Shown here: positions 14,441 through 16,202 of the stretch, piece after piece
How the letters are laid out: each line of letters opens with the position of its first letter
Position numbering within the stretch: position 1 is the stretch's first letter
NCBI GenBank assembly: GCA_023336855.1
Contig: JAMBLK010000095.1
Span: 1-16,202 of the forward strand
DNA from: Actinomycetes bacterium
GTDB taxonomy: Bacteria; Actinomycetota; Acidimicrobiia; Spongiisociales; UBA5794
DNA: 16,202 nucleotides
Direction: 5' to 3'
The notes under the pieces: model-generated
Databases searched by the model: none
The model's input: the letters and a program-made list of their open reading frames with translations, nothing else
What the model was told of the DNA's origin: nothing
Program-made: the position numbers and the translations under genes

Positions 14441-15559
14441 TCACCAGTCGCACGGTGGGGCGTGGATGGGTGGTCTGAGGAGTCGTCGGCGTTGGCGTGG
14501 CGAGGATGGGTCGATGGTGAACCCGCGTCCGTGGATGACGACGTGGTGGTGGAACCAGCACAGCGTCGTCAGGTTCTCAGCGTCGGTCGATCCACCCTGG
14601 GACCACTGCCTGATGTGGTGTGGTTGGAGCCGATACCTGCTGACACAGCCCTCGATGGTGCAGACGCCGCCGTCGCGGGCCAGGATGAACCTTCTCAGTC
14701 GGGGTGGGATGGTGCGGCTCCGTCGTCCCATGTTGACCGGTGTGCCGTCTTCGGTTCTGCCGGTGACTTCGATGATCCCGTCACACAGGATCGCCTCGAC
14801 CGTGGCGGGGCCGACCCTCGGCCCTGCTTCAACCACCACTCCGGCTTCGGCGTTGGTTGGCGTGGCATCGTGGGCGTCGATGAAGACGGTCAACAACGGT
14901 GCCGCGGATTCGATCGTGGCGCCGTCTGATCCTGCGAGCGAGTCGAGGCTGATCGCCCAGAGGGCGTCTGCGTATCGGGTCGTCCGACTCGCATCACCAC
15001 TTCCGGGTAGGAGCTGGTCGGCTTTCTGGTCGAGTGCTTCAACAAACGTTCGTCCTGCCATGGCGGGGAGGAGTCCGTAGACCCGCCACGACGATTCGTC
15101 CAGGTTCGGCTGCGCCACCAGATACCGGCGGTCGAACGTTTCACGCTCCAAGTCACGGCTCATGCGGTGTCGGTTCGACCGGAGGCGCCGGATCGCCGCG
15201 ATGTCATAGACGGAGAGTTCGTTGATGATGGTCTGGTCTTCTGACGGGACAGCGATCCGTGCCAGCGCCACGGTGCGGTCGAAGCTGAGGGATCCGTGTT
15301 GGGTTGCGATCTCGACGGTGGGGAGGGCTTCGAGACGCCGAGCCGTCGAAACCAGAGTCTTCGCCGTCTCCGGCGCCACATCGAGGCGGCCTGTGACCCA
15401 CTCTGCTGTGGAGCGGCACCCGTCGGCGAGTGGAGTTTGGCGGCGGTCGATCTCACGGATGATCGTCATCTGCGCAGCACGCACAGAAGCGATCGTCGCT
15501 TCACCAACTAGGAGTTGCTGCTCCAACGTGTCGGTCGTGAGATCGGTGGCTGTTCTCAT
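14441..15559 (-). CDS. DUF222/HNH endonuclease (13E12-type family)
   Basis: This 372-aa protein has an N-terminal DUF222 region (about 15-280, including DGCRSTAEWVTGRLDVAPET and the LSFDRTVALARI segment) and a C-terminal HNH nuclease domain. In the latter, C300 and C305 (GGVCTIEGC), HH314-315 (LQPHHI), N329 (ENLTTLC with C334) and HHH337-339 form the metal and catalytic pattern. Such proteins are abundant and multicopy in actinobacteria and are related to the mycobacterial REP13E12 family. Biological role and target are not established. ATG 15559 has no ribosome site but a TACGTT -10 candidate exactly 6 nt upstream. It borders the repeat-rich non-coding stretch to its right, which fits an accessory gene inserted beside a conserved operon. 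Confidence 0.9.
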   Translation of the reverse strand: MRTATDLTTDTLEQQLLVGEATIASVRAAQMTIIREIDRRQTPLADGCRSTAEWVTGRLDVAPETAKTLVSTARRLEALPTVEIATQHGSLSFDRTVALARIAVPSEDQTIINELSVYDIAAIRRLRSNRHRMSRDLERETFDRRYLVAQPNLDESSWRVYGLLPAMAGRTFVEALDQKADQLLPGSGDASRTTRYADALWAISLDSLAGSDGATIESAAPLLTVFIDAHDATPTNAEAGVVVEAGPRVGPATVEAILCDGIIEVTGRTEDGTPVNMGRRSRTIPPRLRRFILARDGGVCTIEGCVSRYRLQPHHIRQWSQGGSTDAENLTTLCWFHHHVVIHGRGFTIDPSSPRQRRRLLRPPIHAPPCDW

Positions 15560-15565
15560 TCACAC

Positions 15566-15571
15566 AACGTA
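15566..15571 (-). promoter_or_regulatory. Candidate -10 element of the HNH gene
   Basis: TACGTT fits TANNNT and ends 6 nt before ATG 15559, the textbook position for a leaderless start. No Shine-Dalgarno sequence is visible. Confidence 0.45.
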
Positions 15572-15648
15572 TCAACCGGGTGGGACAGAAAACGGCTCTG
15601 GGGCGGCGATTCTCAAAGAAATCTGAGATCTCTCTGCCGGGTGCTCGA

Positions 15649-15690
15649 GCCCCCCTGCGTCGTCGCTGCGCTCCTCCGCGTCCCCCCGCC
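15649..15690 (+). repeat. C-run module, copy A
   Basis: GCCCCCCTGC, then TCGTCGC, GCTCCTC and TCCCCCCGCC in order, separated by 1-4 bases. It closely matches the reverse complement of 15848-15888 (copy C), differing by a few short indels. Confidence 0.65.
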
Positions 15691-15745
15691 CTGACGGTCG
15701 AGGGGACATATCTTCCGTTCGCTGGGTCACGGACTGGTACTTCTC

Positions 15746-15786
15746 GACCCCCTCCGTCAGCTCCTACGTCGCTGCCACCTCCCCCT
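15746..15786 (+). repeat. C-run module, copy B
   Basis: Same plan as copy A: CCCCCT, about 28 partly palindromic bases (CAGC at 15758-15762 against GCTG at 15771-15774), then TCCCCC. The similarity to A and C is architectural rather than base for base. Confidence 0.4.
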
Positions 15787-15805
15787 GACCCTGGATCCAC
15801 GGTTT
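15778..15805 (+). repeat. Left inverted repeat of a 357-bp segment
   Basis: These 28 bases match the reverse complement of 16107-16134 at 25 positions. The inner 16 bases (CCTGGATCCACGGTTT at 15790-15805) are identical. The pair would be terminal inverted repeats if the segment 15778-16134 is a mobile element. No target duplication is apparent. Confidence 0.65.
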
Positions 15806-15835
15806 CTGAGGTGAGAAAGGTCCCCCTTCTCCTGT

Positions 15836-15858
15836 CCCCCCGCCGCAGCGGCGGGGGG
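15836..15858. repeat. Perfect 10-bp GC hairpin
   Basis: CCCCCCGCCG and CGGCGGGGGG are exact complements around the loop CAG. No T-tract follows on either strand, so it is not a standard intrinsic terminator, though it could stall polymerase. Confidence 0.7.
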
Positions 15859-15888
15859 AAGCGAGGAGCTTGCGACGAGCAGGGGGGC
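15851..15888 (-). repeat. C-run module, copy C (inverted relative to A)
   Basis: Read on the minus strand it gives GCCCCCCTGC, TCGTCGC, GCTCCTC, TTCCCCCCGC in order, matching copy A apart from short indels. A and C therefore form an imperfect inverted pair of about 40 bases separated by 160 bp. Confidence 0.65.
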
Positions 15889-15961
15889 AGGGGGGCGAGT
15901 TCGCAGGGTGCGCTTGTATCCGAGATTGCGATGGGGCCAAGGCACCCCCTCTGCCAAAACA

Positions 15962-15991
15962 CCCCCTAATGCCCTGCCGGGCATCTCCCCC
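15962..15991 (+). repeat. C-run module, copy D with internal hairpin
   Basis: CCCCCT and CTCCCCC flank a perfect 6-bp stem, ATGCCC (15969-15974) and GGGCAT (15979-15984), with loop TGCC. It follows the same run-stem-run plan as B. Confidence 0.4.
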
Positions 15992-16006
15992 ACTGCGTGG
16001 TGGAGA
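15984..16006. repeat. 10-bp hairpin with one mismatch
   Basis: TCTCCCCCAC and GTGGTGGAGA pair around TGC with a single C-against-G-partner mismatch. It abuts the ATGCCC/GGGCAT hairpin of copy D. No T-tract follows. Confidence 0.55.
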
Positions 16007-16076
16007 ATGTCAGAGAACCCCGCTCGCGCGTTCACTCAGATCGTGAGCACCGCCAACACGTCGAATCCCTGCGCCA

Positions 16077-16095
16077 CCCTGACCTCCGGTCAGGG
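16077..16095. repeat. Perfect 8-bp hairpin
   Basis: CCCTGACC and GGTCAGGG pair around TCC, just inside the right inverted repeat. No T-tract follows. Confidence 0.6.
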
Positions 16096-16106
16096 GAGCC
16101 GACCAC

Positions 16107-16134
16107 AAACCGTGGATCCAGGCTGACGGGGAGG
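16107..16134 (-). repeat. Right inverted repeat of a 357-bp segment
   Basis: Partner of 15778-15805. AAACCGTGGATCCAGG at 16107-16122 is the perfect core; the outer 12 bases match with three mismatches. Confidence 0.65.
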
Positions 16135-16202
16135 AAGAAGACCGAACGGGCGGAAGGAGAACGGGGAAGCACGAAGAAGGGAGTGGGGAGAGACACGACG
16201 AA

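Larger units (their letters stand above)
15560..16202. other. Gene-free, repeat- and hairpin-rich region
   Basis: No convincing coding frame exists in these 643 bases. Open frames such as 15580-15969 translate to low-complexity Pro/Arg/Ser sequence. The region is dense in C and G runs (at least nine runs of five or more). It holds four related C-run modules, three hairpins and a pair of 28-bp inverted repeats. The last 68 bases are strongly purine-rich. It may hold a non-autonomous repeat element or untranslated RNA; neither is shown. The next gene to the right is outside the window. Confidence 0.75.

Noticed and set aside
14376..14561. 61-codon minus-strand frame across the HNH end and GNAT start
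   Set aside because: It is a Pro/Thr/Arg-rich shadow frame of the HNH gene with no domain or ribosome site.
15580..15969. 129-codon plus-strand open frame, and the minus-strand frame 15501-15962
   Set aside because: Both translate to low-complexity Pro/Arg/Ser/Gly sequence across C-run repeats and hairpins, with no domain and no ribosome site.
16010..16076. tRNA-like end (GTCGAATCCCTGCGCCACC)
   Set aside because: It resembles a T-loop and acceptor end, but the T-stem does not pair and no matching 5' acceptor, D-arm or anticodon arm could be fitted.

Overview
The window is a high-GC bacterial chromosome segment and looks actinobacterial. The gene order glycerol-phosphate-type HAD phosphatase, small acidic ORF, tlyA, nadK, recN, pyrG, ADP-ribose-type Nudix, xerD, scpA, scpB, rluB, cmk matches, as I remember it, the Mycobacterium tuberculosis block around Rv1692-Rv1712. 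Some features are not mycobacterial: aroA lies between rluB and cmk, ispH and a DUF512 radical-SAM gene sit beside cmk, and a DksA-like plus HD-domain pair lies between xerD and scpA. A deep-branching actinobacterium such as an Acidimicrobiia member is my best guess. This is inferred from gene content and order only.

Layout: every gene is on the minus strand except ispH. From right to left, in the direction of transcription, the segments are as follows. (1) 15560-16202 is a gene-free, repeat-rich stretch with C/G runs, hairpins and a 357-bp segment bounded by 28-bp inverted repeats. (2) 14441-15559 is a DUF222/HNH endonuclease. (3) 14379 down to 9671 is a tightly overlapping run: GNAT acetyltransferase, HAD phosphatase, small ORF, tlyA, nadK, recN. 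(4) 9606 down to 5679 is a run with its own promoter: pyrG, Nudix, xerD, DksA-like, HD-domain protein. (5) 5631 down to 1671 is scpA, scpB, rluB, aroA, cmk, probably with a leaderless promoter before scpA. (6) 1574-1690 is a short convergent gap holding a degenerate 7-bp repeat array that runs into the end of cmk. (7) ispH (527-1573, plus strand) diverges from a DUF512 radical-SAM/PDZ gene that leaves the window at base 1.

The genes are mostly housekeeping: chromosome segregation and repair (ScpAB, XerD, RecN), nucleotide and cofactor supply (PyrG, Cmk, NadK), shikimate and isoprenoid steps (AroA, IspH), and rRNA modification (RluB, TlyA). I do not see a defence island, CRISPR array or clear novel multi-gene system. 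The most interesting signals are small. Two S4-domain RNA-modification genes (rluB, tlyA) lack ATG/GTG/TTG at the start their protein family predicts, and both overlap the preceding UGA as CTGA. There is also the inverted-repeat element at the right end, the heptamer array, several ATGs placed at leaderless-promoter spacing, and an apparent excess of GATC.
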